Positions 22,464-30,276 of a stretch of 41,326 nt of DNA are shown piece after piece (the first letter of the stretch is position 1; each line of letters opens with the position of its first letter). The position numbers and the translations under genes were made by a program. The notes below the pieces were generated by a model. The model searched no databases. It was not told the DNA's origin and saw only the letters and a list, made by a program, of their open reading frames with translations. This DNA comes from a virus: the IMG/VR virus record IMGVR_UViG_3300030060_003999, positions 55,560 to 96,885 of that record; one strand, 5' to 3'.

Positions 22464-22822
22464 GTTGGGAATACCGAGAAATTATTAATTGGTTGAAAGA
22501 ATTTCACCCTGATATTTATGAGAAGTGGTATATTCATACTAAGCCTAAAAGAGATAGAGAAGAAGCAAAATTGAATGCAAAGATTAGTGAAGTTCAAAAT
22601 TGGCTTGATGATTTAAAAGACCATCCTCGCTGGAAAACACAGGAAGAATGGCGAAAAGCGATTCAACTTTGCATTGATGAAATTAATAGTAATGATGATT
22701 ATGATACAAGACAAAATTACTGGAATGGTATTAAGGCTTTAGCGGGTCGTCATCCTGAATTCCCCACAAGAAGGGCTGTATTCAATAATACTCATTGGCA
22801 AGAAAGGAGTGAAGAAGAATGA
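22460..22822 (+). CDS. 120-aa Trp-rich protein of unknown function
   Basis: Eight or so tryptophans (MSWEYREIINWLKEF, QNWLDDLKDHPRWKTQEEW) and a helical layout. Overlaps both neighbours by four bases and ends in EEE. No motif identifies a function. Confidence 0.72.
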   Translation: MSWEYREIINWLKEFHPDIYEKWYIHTKPKRDREEAKLNAKISEVQNWLDDLKDHPRWKTQEEWRKAIQLCIDEINSNDDYDTRQNYWNGIKALAGRHPEFPTRRAVFNNTHWQERSEEE

Positions 22823-22968
22823 ATGCAGAATATGACAAAATAGTTGCAGAATATGACAAAATAGTAGCATTACTTATTGAAAACCATTTTGTTGAGACTA
22901 GTCCTTATGAGACTATCAAGCACTTGATTGAAACACATCAAGATTACAAAGAAGGTGAAGAAGAATGA
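22819..22968 (+). CDS. 49-aa small protein with an internal repeat
   Basis: AEYDKIV is repeated twice in tandem at the N-terminus, followed by an acidic helix and the GEEE tail. ATGA overlaps occur at both ends, and the GGTGAAGAAGA that encodes its tail is also the ribosome site of the GroES-like gene. Confidence 0.62.
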   Translation: MNAEYDKIVAEYDKIVALLIENHFVETSPYETIKHLIETHQDYKEGEEE

Positions 22969-23183
22969 AAGCAGTTGGTGAATATGCAATTGTTGTAATT
23001 GAGAATACAACGAATAGTTCTGGTATTCAAATTAAAAACGATGGAGAAGGCACTTGTATTTCTTGTCCTAAATATCCTGAGATAGAAGGAAAGTCAATTG
23101 TTTTTGATACAAACCAAACTTATGCAGAAGTATCTGGATATATGATTATGCATAGTAGTTTTATTATGGCGGTGATTGAATGA
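22965..23183 (+). CDS. Short GroES-like co-chaperonin
   Basis: At 72 residues it is shorter than GroES (about 97), but it has the same order of beta strands: GEYAIVVIEN, a short SGIQI segment where the mobile loop usually lies, GEGTCISCP, EIEGKSIVFDT, and the end SFIMAVIE, comparable to the ILAIVEA of GroES. It overlaps the downstream group I chaperonin gene by four bases, the arrangement of groES-groEL. It would form the lid of the viral chaperonin chamber. The reduced roof region recalls phage co-chaperonins such as T4 gp31 in principle only. Confidence 0.7.
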   Translation: MKAVGEYAIVVIENTTNSSGIQIKNDGEGTCISCPKYPEIEGKSIVFDTNQTYAEVSGYMIMHSSFIMAVIE

Positions 23184-24691
23184 TTATACAAGGAAAAGAA
23201 GTTAAGCAAAAACTATTACAGGGAATTGATTTAGTTGCTAATACAGTTAAACCAACTTTAGGGCCACAAGCAAAAACAGTTATTTTGCAGAATAACCCTC
23301 CAGTAATTATTAATGACGGAGTAACTATTACAAAGTATATTTCTCATGAAGACCCTTATATTCAAATGGGAATTCAAATGGTTCAAAACTTAGCAAGCCA
23401 AGCACAAGATAAATCGGGAGATGGAACTACTACTGCTTGTATTCTTGCACAGGCTATTTGTCGTGCATTAATAACATTTGATAATGAATCAACCCACACT
23501 ATGAATCAAACTCTTAATGGTCTAAAAGAAATGGTTCTTAATAATTTAGAAAAAAGAACAATTGAAATTGAAGATGGAGATATTCTTAATGTGGCTACTG
23601 TTGCTGCAAATAATGATGCTGAATTAGGAATGCTAATTCAAAAAGCATTAGATGTAGTTGGTAGAGATGGAATTGTAACTGTTGAGGAATCTAATAACTA
23701 TAATACTGAAATGATTCATAGAGAAGGAATGGAAATCCCTGAAGGATATATCAGTCATTTGATGTGTAATAAAGAAGGAGGAACAGTTGAGTTTGATAAT
23801 CCACTTATCTTTATGTCTAATATTCCTTTCAGGGCATTTAAGGATATACTACCCATGCTTGAGTATTCTTCTTCACAGGGAAGACCTCTATTGATTCTTT
23901 GTAAAGGTATGGAGTCTAATGCTCTAAATAATCTTGTAATGAATCTAATTAACAAGACTGTTGAATGTGCGGTAATTCTTGCACCAAACTTCGGTGATGC
24001 TCAAATTGATGAATTAGGCGACCTTCAATCTTTGTTAGGTGGTAAAGTATTTAATCACGAAAGTAAAGATGATGCTACAAGTATTGTGGCAGGAGATTTT
24101 GGAACTTGTTCAAAAGTTGTAATTACAAAGGAAAAAACAACATTTGTTGGCGGTGAAGGAAATACTGATGCTAGAATTAAAACTCTTAAAGAAGTGGCTG
24201 AAACCATGAAAGGATATGATTTGGGAAGAATAAAGTCCCGTATTTCAAGACTTAAAGGCGGAGTAGCGACAATTAAGGTTGGTGCTTCTTCTTCTATGGA
24301 AATGAGAGAAACTAAAGAAAGACTTGATGATGCTTTAAATGCTACAAAAGCAGCATTAGAATCAGGTATTGTTCTTGGTGGTGGAATGACTTTATTTGAT
24401 ATTGCTAATGATGAAAACATACCTGCATGGTTTGGTAATGCTTTAATCAAACCCTTTGAGGTATTGAAAGAAAATGGAGGCTTTAAGCAAGATTCTTTGA
24501 ACAAAAAGATTAAGTCCTTGAGAAAGGATAATCCAAACATGGGGTATAATGCATTGACTAATCATTATGGTGATTTAAGCGAAGCAGGAGTATATGACCC
24601 AGTTAAAGTAACTGCAAATAGTTTCTTAGCCGCTATGTCTATTTCTCAGTTGTTTTATTCAACAGAAGTTGCAGTATTAGTGGAGGAATGA
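23180..24691 (+). CDS. groL: Group I (GroEL-type) chaperonin
   Basis: An ATP-dependent protein-folding chamber subunit. It follows bacterial GroEL rather than the archaeal thermosome: LVANTVKPTLGPQAK, NDGVTITKYI, SGDGTTTACILAQAI, VGRDGIVTVEES, the apical PLLILCKGMESNALNNLV and APNFGDAQIDELGDLQ, then RLKGGVATIKVGA and VLGGGMTLF. The length of 503 compares with about 548 for GroEL; there is no Gly/Met tail. It overlaps the GroES-like gene upstream. Group I chaperonins are bacterial, but some archaea have acquired them. The viral version may fold capsid or replication proteins. Confidence 0.93.
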   Translation: MIIQGKEVKQKLLQGIDLVANTVKPTLGPQAKTVILQNNPPVIINDGVTITKYISHEDPYIQMGIQMVQNLASQAQDKSGDGTTTACILAQAICRALITFDNESTHTMNQTLNGLKEMVLNNLEKRTIEIEDGDILNVATVAANNDAELGMLIQKALDVVGRDGIVTVEESNNYNTEMIHREGMEIPEGYISHLMCNKEGGTVEFDNPLIFMSNIPFRAFKDILPMLEYSSSQGRPLLILCKGMESNALNNLVMNLINKTVECAVILAPNFGDAQIDELGDLQSLLGGKVFNHESKDDATSIVAGDFGTCSKVVITKEKTTFVGGEGNTDARIKTLKEVAETMKGYDLGRIKSRISRLKGGVATIKVGASSSMEMRETKERLDDALNATKAALESGIVLGGGMTLFDIANDENIPAWFGNALIKPFEVLKENGGFKQDSLNKKIKSLRKDNPNMGYNALTNHYGDLSEAGVYDPVKVTANSFLAAMSISQLFYSTEVAVLVEE

Positions 24692-24693
24692 AT

Positions 24694-24897
24694 ATGAAAG
24701 AAATAACATTTACGAAGAAAGACATAACATCAATATCATTTAGCAGGGGATATATGTTTCATACAATTACTTTTTTGTTAAACGATGGTAAAAAACTTAG
24801 AGTTAGCACAGGAGATTTAATGACGCTATTTATGGCTAGTAGTGCTAAGAAGTTTAATGCTGTTTTGAAAAGAAAGTATTATCATATGGAGGATTAA
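24694..24897 (+). CDS. 67-aa protein of unknown function
   Basis: MKEITFTKKDITSISFSRGY... is a small mixed protein with a beta-like start. GGAGG lies seven bases before the ATG at 24694; another ATG six bases earlier overlaps the chaperonin stop but sits too close to the ribosome site. Confidence 0.68.
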   Translation: MKEITFTKKDITSISFSRGYMFHTITFLLNDGKKLRVSTGDLMTLFMASSAKKFNAVLKRKYYHMED

Positions 24898-24899
24898 AA

Positions 24900-25301
24900 A
24901 TGGTAAAGAAAGGAAACTATACTTGTAGGTATTGTAGTAAGAATTACAAGCGTGGAAAATATACCACTTGTTGTAATCAATGCGCTCAAACTAAAGACTA
25001 TTGTTTAACCGATGGTTGTAATAACAATTCAATTTTATTAGATGGCTATACTATGAAAGGCTATCCTAAATTTGCAGGAAAAACAGTTTTATTAGGAGAT
25101 GTTAAGGACAAAGCATTTAATTTTTGTAGGGATAATAACAAAGAAGGTGAATGGTTGTTCAATCATTGTCCTTCTTGTTTTGAAAAGGTAATTGGTGTTG
25201 AAGAACAAGACCATGAACTTGCGATTAAAATGTTAGATATGAGTCTTGAAGAACAAATGAAGGCTGATAGTGAAAATCAATGGAGGAATAGAAATGCTTG
25301 A
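24900..25301 (+). CDS. 133-aa Cys-rich protein with several zinc motifs
   Basis: YTCRYCSKNYKRGKYTTCCNQC gives an N-terminal CxxC...CxxC zinc finger, and CLTDGC and HCPSC follow. It is probably a multi-zinc nucleic-acid- or protein-binding protein. The start is preceded by GGAGGATTAAAA. Confidence 0.75.
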   Translation: MVKKGNYTCRYCSKNYKRGKYTTCCNQCAQTKDYCLTDGCNNNSILLDGYTMKGYPKFAGKTVLLGDVKDKAFNFCRDNNKEGEWLFNHCPSCFEKVIGVEEQDHELAIKMLDMSLEEQMKADSENQWRNRNA

Positions 25302-25404
25302 TGATAAAGACATTGTAAGAATGACTATTGTTTACAAAGACGGCTCAATGACTATTCTCGTAAGAGATGGTAATGTAATGAGAATTGAACGGAGGCAAAA
25401 GTAA
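25294..25404 (+). CDS. 36-aa small protein
   Basis: MLDDKDIVRMTIVYKDG...: a short beta-rich peptide ending in RRQK. It is preceded by GGAGGAATAGAA, overlaps the previous gene by eight bases and the next ATG by one (TAATG). Coupling and the ribosome site are the evidence. Confidence 0.6.
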   Translation: MLDDKDIVRMTIVYKDGSMTILVRDGNVMRIERRQK

Positions 25405-25511
25405 TGGATTGTAAAAGATGTAAAAGGAGAATCAAGCCAACAGATGAGTATTATCTTAGAAGATACGGTGTTTGTGAGAAATGTGTTAGGATTATGGGGA
25501 GTAAGAGATGA
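25404..25511 (+). CDS. 35-aa mini zinc ribbon
   Basis: CKRC (3-6) and CEKC (24-27) in 35 residues with a basic linker: a minimal zinc ribbon like the one at 11332-11448. CGGAGG lies about eight bases before the ATG, and the stop overlaps the next start (ATGA). Confidence 0.65.
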   Translation: MDCKRCKRRIKPTDEYYLRRYGVCEKCVRIMGSKR

Positions 25512-25909
25512 AGACTAAGAAAGCAATAACTGTAACTTTACCAGCCCCACATAAGGCTAAGATTCAATGTCCTATTTGTAAAGGAAATAAATGTGTTGTC
25601 TGTAATATGACAGGTAGTTTAGCAATTGATGTTGCACCAAAGATTCCTATTCAAAGAGCGCATATTATCAAATATGTTGTTGATAATATACACGAAGTTG
25701 CGAGAGAAATAACTCGTAAGTATGGATTAACACCAGAAATCAATACTTCTGAAGTATTAGAAGTCAATGGTTCTCAATATGAAATAGTTCAAGTATCTTC
25801 TTTAGGTGGAGTATGTTGGGTTGTTAATTGTTTAACTGAACTAGATACACCGAGATACTTTACATCAAGGCAAGATTTAGATAAGTTTAAGCAGGGGTGG
25901 ATGAATTGA
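25508..25909 (+). CDS. 133-aa protein with an N-terminal zinc knuckle
   Basis: IQCPICKGNKCVVCNMTG gives three CxxC-like ligand pairs near residues 20-32. The rest is mixed alpha/beta (VDNIHEVAREITRKYGLT, YEIVQVSSLGGVCWVV). Unknown role. Confidence 0.74.
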   Translation: MKTKKAITVTLPAPHKAKIQCPICKGNKCVVCNMTGSLAIDVAPKIPIQRAHIIKYVVDNIHEVAREITRKYGLTPEINTSEVLEVNGSQYEIVQVSSLGGVCWVVNCLTELDTPRYFTSRQDLDKFKQGWMN

Positions 25910-26118
25910 CAGATGAATTAGAAGTTATTGGAACTATTATCCGTGATGCCACTATGGAAGTAAAAGTAAAAAGAGGCAAGTATTGGAATATTGAAGTCTT
26001 GGATATTCGTTGGTTTAGAAGTAATAAACCAACAAACAAAGGTATTCGTTTGAATATGGAAGAAGCAAAAACATTATTAGATATATTAAGGAGAGATTTA
26101 GATGAAAAGAGTGAGTGA
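25906..26118 (+). CDS. PC4/Sub1-like ssDNA-binding protein
   Basis: The C-terminal 50 residues follow the PC4 pattern: KRGKYWNIEVLDIRWF, a short loop NKPTNKGIRLN, and a terminal helix EEAKTLLDILRRDL. PC4-type proteins form dimers that bind single-stranded DNA and influence transcription or replication. The start is probably the TTG at 25906, overlapping the previous stop (TTGA) with GGGGTGG upstream; a GTG at 25897 would add three residues. The 70-residue size suits a minimal PC4 domain. The assignment is by pattern only. Confidence 0.72.
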   Translation: MTDELEVIGTIIRDATMEVKVKRGKYWNIEVLDIRWFRSNKPTNKGIRLNMEEAKTLLDILRRDLDEKSE

Positions 26119-26494
26119 AGTTCAGGCTAAGATTAGTTTGAGAAAAGCAAATGAAGAAAGACAATACGGGAATAATGCTGTTCCTCGTTTTGGAACTTGT
26201 GCAGGTAAAATTATTGATTTGTTTGCACAATTTGTTGAAGATGAAATGACTGTTCCGCCTAAAGGTGGTAGAGGTTGTAGAGTTCAAAAAGAACATATTG
26301 ACCTTTGTTTTGGTAAGTTTTATCAGGCTATGAGAGAATTTATGGATTCTGAACAAAAGGTTCAGACTGTTGTTAAAGAAGTAGTTGTAGAAGAAAGAAT
26401 TAAACATATTGTATCAGAAGATGATGTCTCTCTATATCAAGACATGATTAGTAGAATCAATGAATTAGAAGAAAGGCTAGGTGAAAAAGAATGA
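26102..26494 (+). CDS. 130-aa protein, possible helical oligomer
   Basis: MKRVSEVQAKISLRKANEERQYG... has a middle region with two cysteines and GGRGCRVQKEHIDL, and a C-terminal coiled-coil-like helix (SRINELEERLGEKE). The start lies inside the end of the PC4-like gene after AAGGAGAGATTTAG. Unknown function. Confidence 0.72.
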   Translation: MKRVSEVQAKISLRKANEERQYGNNAVPRFGTCAGKIIDLFAQFVEDEMTVPPKGGRGCRVQKEHIDLCFGKFYQAMREFMDSEQKVQTVVKEVVVEERIKHIVSEDDVSLYQDMISRINELEERLGEKE

Positions 26495-26697
26495 GAAAAG
26501 AACTAGCAGAAGAAATACAAAAAATGCTAGAAGATGTTAGACAACAATTAATTAGTAGTCAAAAACTAATGATAAAATCAATTATAGGTTTATGTTCAAT
26601 TGCATTAGCACATCTTCATAATCAAGATATAGATAAAGCAAAAGACAGTTTAGTATCTTTAATGACTCAATTAGAATCAAGGAGTGAGGACGCATGA
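26491..26697 (+). CDS. 68-aa helical protein
   Basis: Two amphipathic helices (EEIQKMLEDVRQQLISSQ and KDSLVSLMTQLES) flank a more hydrophobic segment, IKSIIGLCSIALAHL. It overlaps both neighbours by four bases. It may be an oligomerising or weakly membrane-associated protein. Confidence 0.68.
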   Translation: MRKELAEEIQKMLEDVRQQLISSQKLMIKSIIGLCSIALAHLHNQDIDKAKDSLVSLMTQLESRSEDA

Positions 26698-27059
26698 GTA
26701 ATAAGTTATATTTGATTACAACAAACAATAAGAAGTTTGAAGAATGGTCTAAACAGAATAAGAAGCGTTTGAAGGGTCTTGCATTAGAACATTTTAATGC
26801 AGGTTATAATGATGTTTCTAATGGTAATTATTTAGCGAGAGCATCATTTGTTTGTTATTGGGAAATATACAATAACAACTCTTTAGCAAAGATAGCACCT
26901 GCTATGACTCAAGCATCATTAATTCACATGATGCACAGATTTATGGAAAGAGGACAACAAGAAGAAGTAATTGTTGTTCAACAATTAATGTCTAACTTCT
27001 TACGACTTCTTCAATCTTTGAATACACCTTTAGAGGCTGAATCAGATGAAGAAGAGTGA
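26694..27059 (+). CDS. 121-aa helical protein of unknown function
   Basis: Mostly helical (KRLKGLALEHFNAGYNDV, MTQASLIHMMHRFMERG) with an acidic ESDEEE tail that overlaps the next gene. A strong ribosome site (AAGGAGTGAGGACGC) precedes it. No family recognised. Confidence 0.72.
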   Translation: MSNKLYLITTNNKKFEEWSKQNKKRLKGLALEHFNAGYNDVSNGNYLARASFVCYWEIYNNNSLAKIAPAMTQASLIHMMHRFMERGQQEEVIVVQQLMSNFLRLLQSLNTPLEAESDEEE

Positions 27060-27264
27060 GTGGATATATTTAGCGAATGCTATGTGGACATATGCTGAAA
27101 AGCATGACGGGAAAATCAGTAGCCTGTTAAAAGAACTGGTAATAATTGGAAATAAAAATATGGAGATGATTTTAAATGAATTGGCAGACAATGGCGAGAA
27201 TGTTAGAAGCGACAGACCAACTGATACCAACGCAACAAATAGCGATGATTTCACGGAGTCTTGA
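27046..27264 (+). CDS. 72-aa protein overlapping the ligase gene
   Basis: MKKSEWIYLANAMWTYAEKHDG... is helical at first and ends in a low-complexity Asp/Asn/Thr/Ser tail. The tail is encoded in the 89 bases that overlap the start of the ligase gene in another frame, so the tail may exist only because of that overlap. Confidence 0.62.
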   Translation: MKKSEWIYLANAMWTYAEKHDGKISSLLKELVIIGNKNMEMILNELADNGENVRSDRPTDTNATNSDDFTES

Positions 27265-28705
27265 TAACTTTGAAGATAAAGGACTAGTATTATCTATTTT
27301 AGATAAAGATGCACTACAAGCAAATAATCTAGGATTAGCAAAGGCTAAGAAATGGATGGCTAAAATCTTTGATGTTTTTGATGATGAAATTGATGGATTA
27401 ATGGCGGCTCATAATGATTTAGGAGAAGCAATTTATCATATAGATGTTTCAGCAGAAACAGATATTAATGCTGGTATTCTTTCAGTTAAGAGAGCCTTAG
27501 AATCCGACTGTGGTAAAATTGATTCTGATTCATTTAGAATGGTTGAAACTCTTATTGAAAATATGTCAGCCAATGAACGAAGATGGTTTGTTCGGTATTT
27601 GCTTAGAACTCCGAGAAACGGTATTAATCAAGGAACAGTTGCTAAGATTATGGCTAAACATTATGGAAAGAAGCAAGCAATTGTCAAGAAACATTTGAAT
27701 TTTAATTCTATTGAAGTAGTTTGTTCTCATTATGATAATAGAACAGACCCTCCATGTAATTTAACCTATGGAAAATTCATCAAGCCAATGCTTGCTAAGG
27801 AAGTTCCGATGAATAAATGGCCGACTAATTTTGTAGTGGACTATAAATACGATGGAAACAGGTATCAAATTCATATTGATGGCGATAAAACAATGATTTT
27901 TAATCGTAAAGGTAAAATTGTAACCCATCAATTCCCTGATATTGTTGAGATTGTTCAAGAGTATGAGATTAATAATGCTATTTTAGATGGTGAAATCTAT
28001 CCTATCTTAGAAAATGGCGCACCTGCACCTCATAAACAAATGGGAACACGGGTTCATTCAAAGAATATTCAAGAGGCTATGGAACGAGTCAAAGTTAAGT
28101 GGGTTATTTTTGATTGTTTAATGCTTAATAATGAAACAGTTATGGATTTGTCTTACACTCAGCGACTTGACCGTATGAAAAACCTACCGAATCAAGCACA
28201 TAGAATTACAGAAGGCGACATTATGGCCTTTTACCATGAAGCAATCAACGAAGGATTTGAAGGAATCATCGTTAAAGATGCAAGCCAATCTTATCAATCA
28301 GGAAAACGCTCCGTTTTCTGGGCTAAATACAAACCTCCGCAGATAAATCTTGATGTTATTATCCTTTCAGCAAAATATGGAGAAGGGAAACGCTCAAGTG
28401 TTTTCGGCACTTATGAACTAGGGGTGAAGGCTAATAATGGTTATCATTCGGTTGGTTGGTGTGGAACTGGGTTTAGTGATGCCGATTTAATCAGTTTAAC
28501 TAATACACTACGAAGAAATGTTGAATCATTTAAGGATGGTCAGTTCTTTGTTTCTCCAAAGATTGTTTTGGAAGTAAAGGCTGATTTAGTTTCAAGAGAT
28601 GCAGAAGGTAATTTAGGATTAAGATTTCCTAGATGTGTCCGTATTCGTGATGATAAGTTTGTTGCAGATATTAATACCTTAGAAGATGTGGAGAGATTAG
28701 AATGA
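27176..28705 (+). CDS. lig: ATP-dependent DNA ligase
   Basis: It seals nicks by an enzyme-adenylate intermediate. The nucleotidyltransferase motif I is KYDGNR with the reactive K224. Later motifs include FNRKGKIVTHQF, AILDGEI, EGFEGIIVKD, VFWAKYKP and a C-terminal OB domain (LEVKADLVSRDA, LRFPRCVRIRDDK). The N-terminal 180 residues match the alpha-helical DNA-binding domain of archaeal and eukaryotic ligases. The length of 509 is slightly under the 550-600 of archaeal Lig. Its ATG after GGAGATGATTTTAA starts inside the preceding gene. Confidence 0.94.
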   Translation: MNWQTMARMLEATDQLIPTQQIAMISRSLDNFEDKGLVLSILDKDALQANNLGLAKAKKWMAKIFDVFDDEIDGLMAAHNDLGEAIYHIDVSAETDINAGILSVKRALESDCGKIDSDSFRMVETLIENMSANERRWFVRYLLRTPRNGINQGTVAKIMAKHYGKKQAIVKKHLNFNSIEVVCSHYDNRTDPPCNLTYGKFIKPMLAKEVPMNKWPTNFVVDYKYDGNRYQIHIDGDKTMIFNRKGKIVTHQFPDIVEIVQEYEINNAILDGEIYPILENGAPAPHKQMGTRVHSKNIQEAMERVKVKWVIFDCLMLNNETVMDLSYTQRLDRMKNLPNQAHRITEGDIMAFYHEAINEGFEGIIVKDASQSYQSGKRSVFWAKYKPPQINLDVIILSAKYGEGKRSSVFGTYELGVKANNGYHSVGWCGTGFSDADLISLTNTLRRNVESFKDGQFFVSPKIVLEVKADLVSRDAEGNLGLRFPRCVRIRDDKFVADINTLEDVERLE

Positions 28706-29088
28706 GTAAAGAAGGCGCAAATTGGAATGCAAAGTATGTAATGAACCCTAGTGGTAGAGCCTATAAAATTAAGGATTTAAGTTTGAAACAAACTAATTCA
28801 TTTATTGGTGGCGCACATGGAAGAATGAAAACAGATAAGATTGTTTTAGAAGGTCTTTATCAAAGAAGGGCACAATTGCTTGGAGAACCAATGGAAGAAG
28901 GAAAAGTCCGAAGAAAGGTTTTTGAGAACCTTCAATTCAAAGAAAAGAAAATGAATTGGGAAATTCGTAATGCAGATGAAGGGGCTAGAATTAAGGCTAT
29001 TGTTTTGATGGCTCTAAAGCATTTAGAGAATGGTGCTGATGTTTCCTTAATTAAGGCAATTCTAATACAAGCGAGGGATGAAGAATGA
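28702..29088 (+). CDS. 128-aa basic protein of unknown function
   Basis: A basic middle section (GGAHGRMKTDKIVLEGLYQRRAQLLG, KVRRKVFENLQFKEKK) and a helical C-terminus (KAIVLMALKHLENGADVSLIKAIL). It overlaps the ligase stop and the next start, so it belongs to a tightly coupled operon. It may bind nucleic acid. Confidence 0.72.
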   Translation: MSKEGANWNAKYVMNPSGRAYKIKDLSLKQTNSFIGGAHGRMKTDKIVLEGLYQRRAQLLGEPMEEGKVRRKVFENLQFKEKKMNWEIRNADEGARIKAIVLMALKHLENGADVSLIKAILIQARDEE

Positions 29089-29528
29089 TTCAACAGGGAG
29101 AAATGACTATTATTGATACTACAACATATCGTTGTATTAAAATTGATAAAGAAGGTAATGCCCATTTAAAGAATATCTTGCATGAACAAGGCAGACCTAA
29201 AATTGTAAAACAAAAATACTGTCCTTATATTGTAGATGGTCAATTAATTGTTCCAGACAAACCTAAACCAAAACCAATTCCACGAACAACTAAGATTAAT
29301 GTTACACAATTAATTAAAGAAAATACAGAACTAACTATTTCAAATAGCGCAAAGTATTTTATTAGTGAATGGGTTGAAACCGCAATTGCTAATCTCATAG
29401 CCAATGCCGAGCAAAATGCTATAAATCGGGGCGACAAGCGCATTACCGCAGGTCATTTCTTTTGGCTGGAAACGAACACCGCACCTAATGGTTATTGGAA
29501 AGAACACGAAGAATATATGCAGGATTGA
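29085..29528 (+). CDS. 147-aa protein with a C-terminal histone-fold candidate
   Basis: Residues about 71-128 have the helix lengths and pattern of a histone fold: short helix INVTQLIKEN, long helix ISNSAKYFISEWVETAIANL continuing to NAI, loop RGDKRIT and a short last helix beginning TAGHFFWL. The RGDKRITAGH stretch mirrors the loop-2 and helix-3 start of archaeal histones (typically GRKTVxAED). The first 60 residues form a separate small domain ending in a Lys/Pro linker (KPKPKPIPRTT). It could package viral DNA or form a transcription-factor-like heterodimer. Assigned by pattern; a helical protein unrelated to histones cannot be ruled out. Confidence 0.62.
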   Translation: MIQQGEMTIIDTTTYRCIKIDKEGNAHLKNILHEQGRPKIVKQKYCPYIVDGQLIVPDKPKPKPIPRTTKINVTQLIKENTELTISNSAKYFISEWVETAIANLIANAEQNAINRGDKRITAGHFFWLETNTAPNGYWKEHEEYMQD

Positions 29529-29534
29529 GGATTG

Positions 29535-29888
29535 ATGTTTAATGATGAACAAATACAACATTGGATTGAAACTCACGGTCTTGCCACTAGTTTTACATTT
29601 GTAATCTATGGAGAGTTAAAACAACATGAAGTTGATTTACTAATTAAAGGATTAGTATTATGTCTTGATGAAATAGAAAATGGAAAGATTGCTATATTCT
29701 TTGATACAATAAATGAAGAACAAGCAGTTGCTTTTAATGTATATCAAGGAACTAGCCTATCGTTTGTTTTTGCAGGAGATTTTAGCGCATTTGAAGAAGA
29801 AATCAAAGTAGTGATATTAGATGGCTTAGAGTATCTAAGATACAAAGTAGATTATTTAGGAACATACAGGAGTAATTCATATGTATAG
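29535..29888 (+). CDS. 117-aa protein of unknown function
   Basis: MFNDEQIQHWIETHGLATSF... is a mixed alpha/beta protein with several hydrophobic strands (FTFVIYGEL, IAIFFDTINEEQ, LSFVFAGDF). GAGGATTG precedes the ATG at 29535. It overlaps the next gene by eight bases. Unknown role. Confidence 0.7.
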   Translation: MFNDEQIQHWIETHGLATSFTFVIYGELKQHEVDLLIKGLVLCLDEIENGKIAIFFDTINEEQAVAFNVYQGTSLSFVFAGDFSAFEEEIKVVILDGLEYLRYKVDYLGTYRSNSYV

Positions 29889-30276
29889 TAAAGATATGTT
29901 GGCAGGTATTCTCTTAGGAGCATCTAAAGTTGATTTCAATATTGAAAGAGCAAATGATTCTCAAATAGGTTATAGGGTTAAACTCAAACTAATTATTAGG
30001 GCTGACCTTTCTTTCCTTGTAGGAATACAACGCTCACTTGAACAACATCAGATTTCTTCTAATCTAAAAGAAAAAGAAAGCAAAACAAGACCAAAGCCTA
30101 TTCTTAAAATAGGAGGCATCAAAAACCTTTACAAAATAACTCAACTAGTTCCTATATTACCTGATGCAAAAGGTGAATGGGGAGTATTTAGAGAAGTAGT
30201 AAAATTACTTGATGAAAATAAACATAGAACTGCCGAAGGGCTAGATAGAATACTACAATTGAAAGGGGTAATTTAA
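29881..30276 (+). CDS. LAGLIDADG-related protein, probably catalytically inactive
   Basis: The layout is that of a single-domain LAGLIDADG homing endonuclease: DMLAGILLGASKVDFNI at the LAGLIDADG helix, the beta hairpin GYRVKLKLIIRADLSFLVGIQ, KIGGIKNLYKITQLVP, then EWGVFREVVKLL and HRTAEGLDRILQLK. However, the acidic residue normally ending LAGLIDADG is missing: LAGILLGAS has Ala or Ser there. It therefore probably binds DNA without cutting it. The start overlaps the previous gene, and its stop overlaps the next ATG by one base. It sits just before the clamp-loader genes rather than inside an intron or intein. Confidence 0.68.
   Translation: MYSKDMLAGILLGASKVDFNIERANDSQIGYRVKLKLIIRADLSFLVGIQRSLEQHQISSNLKEKESKTRPKPILKIGGIKNLYKITQLVPILPDAKGEWGVFREVVKLLDENKHRTAEGLDRILQLKGVI

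Noticed and set aside
24055-24540. Antisense frame of 161 codons opposite groEL
   Set aside because: A shadow of the well-conserved chaperonin frame, rich in Ser/Leu/Phe as expected for antisense of a coding sequence.
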